Shown: one piece after another, positions 6,608 to 14,719 of the stretch | Numbering within the stretch: the stretch's first letter is position 1 | Layout of the letters: each line of letters begins with the position of its first letter | Origin: an uncultured Prevotella sp. | Lineage (GTDB): Bacteria > Bacteroidota > Bacteroidia > Bacteroidales > Bacteroidaceae | NCBI GenBank assembly: GCA_905234355.1 | Contig: CAJOHP010000030.1 | Coordinates: forward strand, 1 to 19,300 | Direction: 5' to 3' | Length of the DNA: 19,300 bases | Position numbers and translations under genes: made by a program | Notes under the pieces: model-generated | The model's database searches: none | What the model was told of the DNA's origin: nothing | Seen by the model: only the letters and a program-made list of their open reading frames with translations

Positions 6608-8608
6608 ATGATGGACTCTCAAGACAACACCATCCTCACCGGCGCCAACGAGCAGCCACAGGAAGAGATGGTCAAACAGGAAGAGGTGAAGGCAGAGGAA
6701 ACCCTGCAAGTGACAGAACCAGCCGCTGAAGCTCCCCTGCAGGAGGCAGCGCCCGCTGAAGAAGAGATGATGGCCGCCGATGGCGAAGAGCCTGCGCCCG
6801 AGGAAGAACGCAAGGTCTACCAGACCAAGCAGGAGGTACTTGAGCGCGTGAAGGAAATAGCCCACGGCGAAGAGACACCCAAGAAGGACGAGGTGGAATA
6901 CCTCAAGAGCGTGTTCTACCGCATGCACATCGCCGAGCGCGAGGAGCAGCAGAAGGCATATCTCGAAGCAGGAGGCGACCCCGAGACCTACCAGGTGGTG
7001 CCCGACGAAGACGAAGAGGCATTCAAGGCCGAGATGGTCATCATCAAGGAGCGCAGGCAGCAGCTGTTCAGAGAGCAGGAAGCCGAGAAAGAGGAAAACC
7101 TCAAGAAGAAGCTCGACATCATCGAGCGCATCAAGGCCATGGCCACCACACCCGAGGAGGCCAACAAAGCCTTCCCCGAATTCAAGAACCTGCAGAACGA
7201 GTGGAAAGAAATCAAGAGCGTGCCCGCTGAGAAAGCCAACGAGCTCTGGCGCAACTACCAGCACTATGTGGAGCAGTTCTACGACCTGCTCAAGCTCAAC
7301 ATAGAGGCTCGCGAGTACGACTTCAAGAAGAACCTCGAGGCCAAGACCAAGCTCTGCGAAGCCGCCGAGAAGCTTGCCGACGAGACCGACGTCATCAGCG
7401 CCTTCCACCAGCTGCAGAAGCTCCATCAGGAATACCGTGAGACAGGCCCCGTGAGCAAAGAGCTGCGCGAGGAGATATGGCAACGCTTCAAGGCTGCCAG
7501 CACCGTCATCAACAAGCGCCACCAGCAGCACTTCGAGGAGCTGCGGGCACGCGAAGAGGAAAACCTTGCCAAGAAGACCGCACTCTGCGAGAAGGTGGAG
7601 GCCGTCTGTGCCGAGGAGAACAAAGGCAGCGCCGACTGGGAGCGCCACACACAGGAAATCATAGCCCTGCAGCAGGAGTGGAAGACCATCGGCTTTGCTC
7701 CGCAGAAGATGAACGTGAAGATTTTCGAGCGCTTCCGCGCTGCATGCGACGACTTCTTTGCCCGCAAGGCTGAATATTTCCGCACGTTGAAAGACACCTT
7801 CAAGGAGAACGCCGAGAAGAAGCGCGCTCTCATCGAGAAAGCCAAAGCCCTGCAGGACAGCACCGAGTGGCGCTCGACCAGCGACAAGCTCATCGCACTG
7901 CAGAAGGAGTGGAAGACCATAGGCATGGTGCCCAAGAAGCTCGGCGACCAGCTCTGGGAGGAGTTCCTCGGAGCATGCAACAAGTTCTTTGAGGCACGCA
8001 ACCAGCAGACGGCCGGACAGCGCAACGAAGAGCACGACAACCTCGAGAAGAAGCGCAGCATCGTCGCACAGCTCAAGGCGCTCGCCGAAGAGGCCGGCGA
8101 CGGGCTGCAGGAGAAGGTGCAGCAGCTCGTCAGCGAGTATCAGCAGGTGGGACATGTGCCCTACCGTGAGAAAGACAAGCTCTACGAGGAGTATCATGCC
8201 GTGCTCGACAAGCTCTACAAGGAGCTCAACGTGTCGGTGGCACGCCGCCGCCTGAACAACTTCAAGCAGAGTCTCCGCCAGGTGGCCGAGCGCGGCGAGC
8301 AGGCACTCGACAGCGAGCGCTCCAGGCTCCTGCGGCAGTACGACATCATACGCAGTGAGGTGCAGACCTACGAGAACAACCTCGGGTTCCTCAGCGCCTC
8401 GTCTAAGAAGGGCAACTCGCTCATCGAGGAGATGAACCGCAAGATACAGAAGCTCAAGGACGACATGCAGCTTGTCAAGGAGAAGATCAAGGCCATCGAC
8501 GCCGAGAACAAGGCCAAGGGCGCTGCTCCGCAGGAAGCCGCAGCCAAGGATGCCGAAGCAGCTCCCGCAGCCGAAGCTCCCGCTACTGATGCTCCTGCAG
8601 CCGAGTAA
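6608..8608 (+). CDS. DUF349 repeat protein
   Basis: 666-residue, highly charged, helical cytoplasmic protein of unknown function, with no signal peptide or membrane segment. After an acidic, low-complexity N-terminus (about 1-75), five copies of a roughly 75-80 residue unit begin near residues 197, 272, 353, 430 and 506. Each shows the pattern L-x-x-E-W/Y-x-x-I/V/T-G-x-V/A-P followed by LW..F..A.d.F; clearest are LQQEWKTIGFAPQK and LQKEWKTIGMVPKK. The last 40 residues are Ala/Pro/Glu-rich. Such proteins are widespread in Bacteroidetes. Start: tandem ATGs at 6608 and 6611, either possible. It ends 32 bp before a strong terminator, so it is monocistronic. A 692-residue antisense frame exists but is a codon-bias shadow. 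Confidence 0.88.
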   Translation: MMDSQDNTILTGANEQPQEEMVKQEEVKAEETLQVTEPAAEAPLQEAAPAEEEMMAADGEEPAPEEERKVYQTKQEVLERVKEIAHGEETPKKDEVEYLKSVFYRMHIAEREEQQKAYLEAGGDPETYQVVPDEDEEAFKAEMVIIKERRQQLFREQEAEKEENLKKKLDIIERIKAMATTPEEANKAFPEFKNLQNEWKEIKSVPAEKANELWRNYQHYVEQFYDLLKLNIEAREYDFKKNLEAKTKLCEAAEKLADETDVISAFHQLQKLHQEYRETGPVSKELREEIWQRFKAASTVINKRHQQHFEELRAREEENLAKKTALCEKVEAVCAEENKGSADWERHTQEIIALQQEWKTIGFAPQKMNVKIFERFRAACDDFFARKAEYFRTLKDTFKENAEKKRALIEKAKALQDSTEWRSTSDKLIALQKEWKTIGMVPKKLGDQLWEEFLGACNKFFEARNQQTAGQRNEEHDNLEKKRSIVAQLKALAEEAGDGLQEKVQQLVSEYQQVGHVPYREKDKLYEEYHAVLDKLYKELNVSVARRRLNNFKQSLRQVAERGEQALDSERSRLLRQYDIIRSEVQTYENNLGFLSASSKKGNSLIEEMNRKIQKLKDDMQLVKEKIKAIDAENKAKGAAPQEAAAKDAEAAPAAEAPATDAPAAE

Positions 8609-8639
8609 ATTCAGCCAATAAAATCTCATCAATAGGAGG

Positions 8640-8692
8640 TCGGGCCTCCGAGTGCAACGTTTCATCAGACGTTGACTCGGGGGCCCGATTTA
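8640..8692 (+). terminator. Strong Rho-independent terminator after the DUF349 gene
   Basis: A stem of about 20 bp, 8640-8660 with 8669-8688, has one bulged G and one T-G pair. It closes an 8-nt loop and is followed by TTTA. Outermost pairs are TCGGGCC with GGCCCGA, innermost CAACGT with ACGTTG. Confidence 0.85.
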
Positions 8693-8901
8693 CTATATAG
8701 ATTGTTCGATTTGTTGTACCCAGCTTTTGCATGATGTCGGAACACGGTAGGGACGGGCTTTATGCCTGTCCGCAGGCGCGGGGGCTGTTGCGTTTCCTGC
8801 TTGCTGTTCGGACAGGCATAAAGCCCGTCCCTACAGTTGCCGGAATGCTGTTTGTGGTGACATGTGGGTACAACAAATAGAGCACCCGATTTCCTATATA
8901 G
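8684..8901. repeat. Nested palindromic element between near-perfect direct repeats (MITE/REP-like)
   Basis: Outer inverted repeat: 14 bp perfect, ATTTGTTGTACCCA at 8709-8722 with its complement at 8865-8878. Inner inverted repeat: 25 bp perfect, 8748-8772 with 8809-8833 (begins TAGGGACGGGC), 36-bp centre. The block 8701-8884 is bounded by direct repeats of 17 bp with one mismatch, CCCGATTTaCTATATAG (8684-8700) and CCCGATTTcCTATATAG (8885-8901). The left copy overlaps the terminator. No ORF lies inside, so any mobility would need a transposase in trans. The inner arm looks like a dispersed intergenic repeat of this group, but I could not check copy number. From 8902 to 8957 I see nothing. Confidence 0.7.
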
Positions 8902-8957
8902 GCGTATGCAGACTATGCAGGACAAGGCATGGCAAAGGCGTGGCAAGACTCCTCACG

Positions 8958-10166
8958 TCACAGGTGCAGGGTGTGCCCCATGCGCTGCTTCTTGGTCTGC
9001 AGGTAGCGCAGGTTGTAGGGATTGGGCGTCACCTCGATGGGCACGTTCTCCACAATCTCCAGTCCGTAGGCCTCGAGACCTACGCGCTTCACGGGGTTGT
9101 TGGTCATCAGCCGCATCTTGTGCACGCCAAGCTGTCGCAGCATCTGTGCGCCGCAGCCATAGTCGCGCTCGTCGGGCTTGAAGCCCAGATGGACGTTGGC
9201 GTCGACGGTATCGTAGCCCTGCTCCTGCAGCTTGTAGGCCCGTATCTTGTTCATCAGCCCGATGCCGCGGCCTTCCTGCTGCATATAGACAATGACGCCC
9301 TTGCCCTCTTTCTCCACCATCTGCATGGCCCGGTGCAGCTGTTCGCCGCAGTCGCATCGCTCAGAGCCGAGTATGTCGCCGGTCATGCAGCTGGAGTGCA
9401 CACGCACGAGCAGGGGCTCGTCGTCGTGCCATGTACCCTTGATGAGGGCCATGTGCTCCAGTCCGTTGCTCTTCTGCCTGAAGGGTATGAGGCGGAAGTG
9501 TCCGTAGGCCGTAGGCATGTCGACCTCCTCGCCCACCTCGATGAGCGACTCCTGCTGCAGGCGGTAGCTGATGAGGTCCTTGATGGTGATGATTTTCAGC
9601 TGGTGCTCGTGAGCGAAGGCCTGCAGCTCGGGCATGCGTGCCATGGTGCCGTCGTCGTTCATTATCTCCATGAGTGCTCCTGCGGGATAGAGCCCGGCCA
9701 GGCGGCAGAGGTCTACGGCGGCCTCGGTGTGTCCCGAGCGCCGCAGCACGCCGTGCTCCTGGGCGTAGAGGGGATTGATGTGTCCCGGACGCCCGAAGGT
9801 CTGCGGTGTAGAGGCGGGGTCGGCCAGCGCGCGTATGGTGGCGGCGCGGTCGTGGGCCGACACACCGGTGGTGCACCCCTCGAGCTTGTCGACGGTGATG
9901 GTGAAGGGTGTGCCCAGCACCGATGTGTTTTCAGAGACCTGACGGGGCAGGTCGAGCTCTTCGCTGCGGCCGATGGTGATGGGGGCGCAGAGCACGCCGC
10001 GCGCATATTTCAGCATGAAGTTGACCATCTCGGGCGTGATTTTCTCTGCGGCGCATATCAGGTCGCCCTCATTCTCGCGGTCTTCGTCGTCGACGACGAT
10101 GACGAAGCGGCCCTCACGGAAGTCGTCGAGCGCCTCGTCTATGGTGTTCAGTTGGAAGGATTGCAT
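8958..10166 (-). CDS. ribBA: Bifunctional DHBP synthase / GTP cyclohydrolase II
   Basis: Catalyses the two entry reactions of riboflavin synthesis: ribulose 5-phosphate to 3,4-dihydroxy-2-butanone 4-phosphate, and GTP to the diaminopyrimidine precursor. The RibB half (about 1-205) shows the acidic metal loop DDEDRENEGD (26-35), GCTTGVSAHDRAAT and RSGHTEAAVDLCRLAG. The RibA half shows the zinc-site cysteines in SSCMTGDILGSERCDCGEQL, then MQQEGRGIGLMNKIRAYKLQ and MTNNPVKRVGLEAYG. At 402 residues it is full length with both active sites intact. It is the second gene of a minus-strand pair: its ATG lies 19 bp inside the end of lptF/G, so it probably depends on that promoter and on translational coupling. 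No other rib genes or FMN riboswitch are visible here. Confidence 0.97.
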   Translation of the reverse strand: MQSFQLNTIDEALDDFREGRFVIVVDDEDRENEGDLICAAEKITPEMVNFMLKYARGVLCAPITIGRSEELDLPRQVSENTSVLGTPFTITVDKLEGCTTGVSAHDRAATIRALADPASTPQTFGRPGHINPLYAQEHGVLRRSGHTEAAVDLCRLAGLYPAGALMEIMNDDGTMARMPELQAFAHEHQLKIITIKDLISYRLQQESLIEVGEEVDMPTAYGHFRLIPFRQKSNGLEHMALIKGTWHDDEPLLVRVHSSCMTGDILGSERCDCGEQLHRAMQMVEKEGKGVIVYMQQEGRGIGLMNKIRAYKLQEQGYDTVDANVHLGFKPDERDYGCGAQMLRQLGVHKMRLMTNNPVKRVGLEAYGLEIVENVPIEVTPNPYNLRYLQTKKQRMGHTLHL

Positions 10167-12058
10167 GTAGTGTCAATGATGTTTATGAGCTTCGTATTTG
10201 TGGTAAGAATGTTCTGCATGTCTTTGTAGAGCCTGAAGCGGTAGCGCAGCATGCGCAGATAGAAGAACAGGCCGGTGGGCAGGAAGAGTCCGACGGCGAT
10301 GTTGAGCCATTTGCGCTGGAATGGTCGGGTGTGAGCCCTCACGGCGATGACGGGGTAGCGGTTGAGCAGCCTGATGACGTGCTGGTTGCGTGAGTATGAC
10401 AGGTCGTCGATGGTCTCCTCGAGCATGGTGTTGATGCGCTCCGTCTCGTGGTCGTCGCCCGGTCGGAAGAATACCTTGACGGGGTTGGGCCACCTGAGCA
10501 GCTTGTGGTCTTCGCTGTAGGTGCGGATGGCGCTGCTGATGTCGCGCAGTCTGTCGGCGTCGGCAGCGTAGTGCGGGTCGTCGATGATGACCTCCTTCTT
10601 CGTGAGGTTGCGCTTCTGCCTGAGCCCGAGCATGCGGCGCACGACGGCCTTGTAGGCATCGATGTTGAAGACGGTAGAGTCCTGGTTGGCCTTGTAGGTG
10701 AAGAAGACGGCCACGGGGGTGAGTACGATGACCGATATCCACTTGCCGAACCACACGGCCCACTCGTCTTCTCGTGCCATGCGCATGCCGGTATTGTCGA
10801 AGATGTAGTAGACGATGAAGACGACGACAGAGATGATGACCGGCACGCCCAGTCCTCCCTTGCGTATGATGGCTCCGAGGGGTGCTCCTATGAAGAAGAA
10901 GATGAGGCACTGCAGTGCGAGTGTGAACTTGTTGATGATTTCTATCTCGTGCAGTCGTGCCTGCCGGTTCTGGTAGTTGGCCCAGTCGGTCTTGAACTGC
11001 AGGTCGTTCTGTGCCATCTTGGCCTGTCCCACGGCTGCTTTGACGGCCTGCAGTCGCTGCTCGCCGGTGAGACGCGCTTCCACGCTGTCTATGTGCGAGG
11101 CGTCCTGGGCTGCCTCCTTGTCGGCTCTGACGGAGTCTTCGGGCGAGAGCTGTGGCATGTAGAAGGGCCCCATCTGTGCCTGTGCGTAGTAGGCGTGCCC
11201 TGTGCTGTCGATGAGCTGTCGGAGCGAGTCGAGCCCGTGGCGCAGCCCACGGATGTCCTTACCCTGTGCGCTGGTCGATATCTCGGCCACGTCGGCCAGG
11301 TTGAAGCCGCCGTCGAAGTCGAGCAGTATCTGCTTGTGGGCGAAGGTCTCGCGGCGGTAGGGCACCTCGGCCGAGCCGGCCATGTCCTGCTGCTGCATGT
11401 TCTCAAACCACTCGCCGCTCCACAGCGTGAGCAGCAGGTGCTTCTTCTCCGCCGTGCTCTGCAGCATGCCGGAGTCGGCCAGGATGATGGCCTGGTCTTC
11501 GAAGGAGTTGGTCTGCCGGTAAATCATGATGCCGTAGAGCTTGCCGGTCTTGAGGTCCTTCTTCTCTACGTAGAGGTTGGACTGCGGTATGCCGTCGTAG
11601 AAGATGCCCTCGGGTATCTCCAGCTCTGGGCTTTTCTGCTTCATAGAGAGGAGCAGCTGCATGAACGATCGGTTGGCGCTGGGCCCCACCACGTTCTGGA
11701 AGAAGAAAGACAGGCCGCTGATGAGTGCCACGATGACGATGAGCGAGCGCATGGCCTGCATCAGCGAGATGCCCGCTGCCTTGATGGCAGTGAGCTCTGA
11801 GCTCTCGCCCAGGTTGCCGAAGGTGATGAGCGAGCTGAGCAGGATGGCCAGCGGGAAGGCCTGCGGCATGAGCATCAGGCCCATGTACCAGAAGAACTGT
11901 GCCAGCACGTCGATGGACAGTCCCTTGCCTATGAGCTCGTCGACATAGCGCCACAGAAACTGCATCATCAGCACAAACTGGCAGATGAAGAACGTGCCCA
12001 CGAAGAGCAGCATGAACTGCTTGGCAACGAATATGTCTAACTTCTTGATGCGAAACAT
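10148..12058 (-). CDS. LptF/LptG-family LPS export permease
   Basis: Inner-membrane component of the LptB2FG transporter that pulls lipopolysaccharide out of the membrane toward LptC/LptA. 636 residues from ATG 12058. Membrane helices lie at about 13-35 and 50-80 (MPQAFPLAILLSSLITFGNLGESSELTAIKAAG, the family's conserved block) and about 95-118. A periplasmic beta-jellyroll region follows, then a second helix cluster (LALQCLIFFFIGAPLGAIIRKGGLGVPVIISV...). A further C-terminal extension of about 180 residues with one or two more helices is typical of Bacteroidetes members, against about 360 residues in E. coli. I chose MFRIKKLDIF over the ATG 15 codons earlier because that one lies upstream of the -7 box. 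LptF and LptG cannot be told apart here. It overlaps ribBA by 19 bp. Confidence 0.9.
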   Translation of the reverse strand: MFRIKKLDIFVAKQFMLLFVGTFFICQFVLMMQFLWRYVDELIGKGLSIDVLAQFFWYMGLMLMPQAFPLAILLSSLITFGNLGESSELTAIKAAGISLMQAMRSLIVIVALISGLSFFFQNVVGPSANRSFMQLLLSMKQKSPELEIPEGIFYDGIPQSNLYVEKKDLKTGKLYGIMIYRQTNSFEDQAIILADSGMLQSTAEKKHLLLTLWSGEWFENMQQQDMAGSAEVPYRRETFAHKQILLDFDGGFNLADVAEISTSAQGKDIRGLRHGLDSLRQLIDSTGHAYYAQAQMGPFYMPQLSPEDSVRADKEAAQDASHIDSVEARLTGEQRLQAVKAAVGQAKMAQNDLQFKTDWANYQNRQARLHEIEIINKFTLALQCLIFFFIGAPLGAIIRKGGLGVPVIISVVVFIVYYIFDNTGMRMAREDEWAVWFGKWISVIVLTPVAVFFTYKANQDSTVFNIDAYKAVVRRMLGLRQKRNLTKKEVIIDDPHYAADADRLRDISSAIRTYSEDHKLLRWPNPVKVFFRPGDDHETERINTMLEETIDDLSYSRNQHVIRLLNRYPVIAVRAHTRPFQRKWLNIAVGLFLPTGLFFYLRMLRYRFRLYKDMQNILTTNTKLINIIDTTCNPSN

Positions 12059-12073
12059 GCTTCTAACAGCCTG

Positions 12074-12104
12074 CAAAGGTACGCAAAAAAGCCCGCACTC
12101 CAAA
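12074..12104 (-). promoter_or_regulatory. Consensus promoter of lptF/G-ribBA
   Basis: Minus strand: TTTG (12101-12104), 19 bp, TACCTTTG (12074-12081), a perfect TTTG-N19-TAnnTTTG match ending 15 bp before the ATG. The leader would be about 10 nt. The spacer and -33 box are part of a hairpin (12091-12115). Confidence 0.8.
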
Positions 12105-12122
12105 GGAATGCGGGCATTTTTT
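12085..12122. terminator. Bidirectional terminator-like hairpin inside a divergent promoter region
   Basis: GCCCGCA 12091-12097 pairs with TGCGGGC 12109-12115; TCC/GGA pair inside around an AAA loop. Six A's precede and six T's follow, so it would terminate in both directions. Yet the flanking genes diverge and neither reads into it. It overlaps the lptF/G promoter. Confidence 0.65.
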
Positions 12123-12218
12123 AGGATTGTTAGTGTTTGGCGGCTGCTCCAGATGTGTTTCTCCTGCGCGGCCCTGATGATTTTTGGGCTTTAGTGCGGC
12201 CGTTTCGTTTTTTTTCAT

Positions 12219-12226
12219 TACCTTTG
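12219..12226 (+). promoter_or_regulatory. -7 box for the AICAR transformylase gene
   Basis: TACCTTTG fits the consensus and lies 30 bp before the ATG at 12257. The -33 position has no clear TTTG. Confidence 0.65.
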
Positions 12227-12256
12227 CAGCAAAAATCCCAAGTAAGACAACGACCT

Positions 12257-13447
12257 ATGAAAGAACTGGAACTGAAGTACGGATGCAATCCCAACCAGAA
12301 GCCCTCGCGCATCTTCATGCACGACGGCAGCGAACTGCCTATCGAGGTGCTCAACGGCCGTCCCGGCTACATCAACTTCCTTGACGCTCTGAACGCGTGG
12401 CAGCTGGTGCGCGAGCTGCAGCAAGCTACCGGCCTGGCCGCCGCCGCGTCGTTCAAGCACGTGAGTCCCGCCGGCGCCGCCGTGGCCCTGCCCCTGAGCG
12501 ACACGCTGAAGAAGATCTACTTCGTCGACGATGTGGAGGGGCTCGACGACTCGCCCGTGGCCCAGGCCTATGCCCGTGCTCGCGGTGCCGACCGCATGTC
12601 GTCGTATGGCGACTTCGTGGCGCTGAGCACCACCTGCGACAAGACCACGGCCCTGCTGCTCAAGCGCGAGGTAAGCGACGGCGTCATCGCCCCCGCCTTC
12701 ACCGACGAGGCCCTGCAGATACTGCGGGAGAAGCGCAAGGGCACCTACAATGTCATACGCATCAGCCCCGACTATCGTCCCGACCCTGTGGAGCGCAAGC
12801 AGGTGTTCGGTGTGACCTTTGAGCAGGGGCGCAATGAGATACGGCTGGACGACCCTGCCCTCTTTGCAAACGTGCCCACGCAGCAGAAGACCTTCACCCC
12901 CGAGGCCCGCCGCGACCTGATGATAGCGCTCATCACGCTGAAGTACACCCAGTCCAACTCTGTGTGCTACGTCAAGGACGGACAGGCTATCGGCATCGGT
13001 GCCGGTCAGCAGAGCCGCATACACTGCACCCGCCTGGCCGGACAGAAAGCCGACATCTGGTGGCTGCGCCAGCACCCGAAGGTGATGGGGCTGCCCTTCA
13101 AGGAGGGCATACGCCGTGCCGACCGCGACAACACCATCGACGTCTACATCTCCGAGGACGAGCACGACGACGTGCTGCGCGACGGACAGTGGCAGCTCTT
13201 CTTCACCCGTCAGCCCGAGGTGCTCACCCGTCAGGAGAAGCTCGAGTGGATAGCACAGAACCGCGGTGTCAGCCTGGGCAGCGATGCCTTCTTCCCCTTC
13301 GGCGACAACATCGAGCGGGCCCACAAGAGCGGCGTGGAGTTTATAGCACAGGCCGGCGGCTCGGTGCGCGACGACCACGTCATCATGACTTGCGACAAGT
13401 ACGGCATAGCCATGGCCTTCACCGGCGTCAGGCTGTTCCATCACTAA
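12257..13447 (+). CDS. Stand-alone AICAR transformylase (PurH C-terminal domain only)
   Basis: Transfers a formyl group from 10-formyl-tetrahydrofolate to AICAR, giving FAICAR, the penultimate step of IMP synthesis. 396 residues cover only the AICARFT domain: the catalytic Lys-His pair in SFKHVSPAG (K67, H68), LKYTQSNSVCYVKDGQAIGIGAGQQSRIHC, SDAFFPFGDNIERA and the C-terminal AGGSVRDDHVI. Bifunctional PurH is about 510 residues, with an N-terminal IMP cyclohydrolase (MGS-fold) domain that is wholly absent here; the ORF opens with MKELELKYGCNPNQKPSRIF. A separate cyclohydrolase or a second full purH must exist elsewhere, or the enzyme serves AICAR recycling. Start: the ATG after the promoter; the open frame extends upstream but starts ahead of the -7 box. 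Probably co-transcribed with the 62-residue gene 26 bp downstream. Confidence 0.9.
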   Translation: MKELELKYGCNPNQKPSRIFMHDGSELPIEVLNGRPGYINFLDALNAWQLVRELQQATGLAAAASFKHVSPAGAAVALPLSDTLKKIYFVDDVEGLDDSPVAQAYARARGADRMSSYGDFVALSTTCDKTTALLLKREVSDGVIAPAFTDEALQILREKRKGTYNVIRISPDYRPDPVERKQVFGVTFEQGRNEIRLDDPALFANVPTQQKTFTPEARRDLMIALITLKYTQSNSVCYVKDGQAIGIGAGQQSRIHCTRLAGQKADIWWLRQHPKVMGLPFKEGIRRADRDNTIDVYISEDEHDDVLRDGQWQLFFTRQPEVLTRQEKLEWIAQNRGVSLGSDAFFPFGDNIERAHKSGVEFIAQAGGSVRDDHVIMTCDKYGIAMAFTGVRLFHH

Positions 13448-13473
13448 GGAAAACGGCGACAAGCACCATTGTT

Positions 13474-13662
13474 ATGAGCGACGACTTTCAGCACATACTG
13501 GAAAACGGCATCAGCTTCGGGCGCGGCGGCGAGCGACGCGACCCCGCTGAGGGCAAGGTGAAGACCAAGGCCAAGAAGAAGCAATACATCACCGGTGCCC
13601 ACGGCAGCGGGTCGGCACGGCAGAAGGCCAAGTACCGGCAGAAGCGGGCCAACAGGAAGTGA
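13474..13662 (+). CDS. Small basic protein of unknown function
   Basis: 62 residues from ATG 13474, 26 bp after the AICAR transformylase stop and probably in its operon. A short acidic/neutral start (MSDDFQHILENGISFGRGG) is followed by a Lys/Arg-rich, Gly/Ser-containing tail (KTKAKKKQYITGAHGSG, then RQKAKYRQKRANRK) that looks unstructured and suited to binding nucleic acid. No cysteines, signal peptide or membrane segment. I do not recognise the family. Codon use matches the neighbours and the high charge is unlike a chance frame, so I take it as a real gene. It converges on the histidine kinase gene, whose stop lies 80 bp away. No strong terminator is visible between them. Confidence 0.65.
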   Translation: MSDDFQHILENGISFGRGGERRDPAEGKVKTKAKKKQYITGAHGSGSARQKAKYRQKRANRK

Positions 13663-13741
13663 GAGGCAGAAAGATGGCAAAAGGTTAATATCCCATCTAT
13701 GTCAACACAAACCGTGGGAATTAATAGAACCCACCTTTACT

Positions 13742-14710
13742 CTACGCACAGGGCAGTTGCAGGATGAAGCGACTGCCCGTTTTGTATTCGCTGTCGAGCA
13801 GCACGTCGCCGCCCAGCATGCGGGCCAGCTTGCGGCAGATGGACAGTCCCAGGCCGGCTCCGCTCTGATAGTCGTCGAGCTTGACGAAGCGCTCGAAGAT
13901 GCTCTGCTGCTTGTCCTTGGGTATGCCCACGCCCGTGTCGGTCACGCTCACGAGCAGCTGCCGGCCGTCGGTCTGCTCCACGCTGAGTGTCACGCTGCCC
14001 GACGGGGTGAACTTCATGGCGTTGTCGAGTATCTTCTCCAGTATCTGCACCACCAGCTCGCGGTTGCTGCGTATGGTCAGCCTGTCGTCGACCTTGGTCT
14101 CGATGCGCAGTTCGAGCTGCTTGTCGTTGTGCTGCTTGGCCTGCTCCAGGACGTAGCGACACACCTCGTTGGGGCTCATCTGCGCGAACGAGAGGCTGCG
14201 TGTCTCGCCCTCGGCGAGCTCCAGCAGCTCGTTGATGATGTTGGTGATGATTTCGGCGTTCTGTGCAATGCGCTCCTTCATGTCAGTGCGCTCGGCCTCC
14301 GAGAGGTTCAGTTCGGCCGTGCACAGCAGCTGCGAGAAACCGTTGATGGCGTTCAGCGGCGTGCGTATCTCGTGGCTCATCGAGCGGATGAAGGCCGACT
14401 TCATGCGGCTGGACTCGTCGGCCTGCTCCAGGGCGGAGCGCAGCTGCCGGTTACGCTTCCATATCTGGCGCATCAGACGGCGGCGCCCCATCACGTAGAT
14501 GAAGATGTAGAGCGCTGTGAGAATAATCAGAAACCACTCCAGCTTCTCCAGCTTGCTCTCGGTGGCTTCCAGCTGCTCGCGCAGCTGCTCTGTCTCGCTG
14601 CCTGCAGCAGGCTCAACGGCCGTACTCCCTGCCAGAAGACCGGCAGGAGTCAGTGTCAGCGCAAAGACAAGAAACAGGCGTTTCAGCAGTTGGTTTATGG
14701 TTGAAGGCAT
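13742..14710 (-). CDS. Minimal membrane sensor histidine kinase
   Basis: 322 residues from ATG 14710. A signal-like hydrophobic stretch lies at 9-28, then a short periplasmic charged coiled coil (about 38-58), a membrane helix at 59-75, and a cytoplasmic linker. The HisKA box is SHEIRTPLNAI (phosphoryl His113). The HATPase domain carries DNAMKFTP (N box), DTGVGIPKD (G1), IFERFVKLD (F box) and GAGLGLSIC (G2), so all kinase motifs are intact. There is no PAS, HAMP, receiver or sizeable sensor domain, and no response regulator gene adjoins it: an orphan kinase. A TTG four codons upstream lies in the -7 promoter box, so I use the ATG. The leader would then be only a few nucleotides long. Confidence 0.9.
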   Translation of the reverse strand: MPSTINQLLKRLFLVFALTLTPAGLLAGSTAVEPAAGSETEQLREQLEATESKLEKLEWFLIILTALYIFIYVMGRRRLMRQIWKRNRQLRSALEQADESSRMKSAFIRSMSHEIRTPLNAINGFSQLLCTAELNLSEAERTDMKERIAQNAEIITNIINELLELAEGETRSLSFAQMSPNEVCRYVLEQAKQHNDKQLELRIETKVDDRLTIRSNRELVVQILEKILDNAMKFTPSGSVTLSVEQTDGRQLLVSVTDTGVGIPKDKQQSIFERFVKLDDYQSGAGLGLSICRKLARMLGGDVLLDSEYKTGSRFILQLPCA

Positions 14711-14719
14711 ACTTGGGTG

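Noticed and set aside
6587..8665. 692-codon minus-strand open frame opposite the DUF349 gene
   Set aside because: Leucine/valine-rich product typical of reading antisense through Glu/Lys-rich GC-biased codons. The plus strand has the repeat pattern, promoter and terminator, and the minus frame starts inside the terminator loop.
8862..10229. 455-codon plus-strand frame opposite ribBA
   Set aside because: ribBA is unmistakable on the minus strand; the plus frame also begins inside the palindromic repeat.
10448..11800. 450-codon plus-strand frame opposite lptF/G
   Set aside because: Shadow of a conserved membrane protein gene; no start context or domain.
13690..13741. Terminator between the 62-residue gene and the histidine kinase
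   Set aside because: Only a 5-bp TCCCA/TGGGA pairing with a 19-nt loop and no T-run on either strand.
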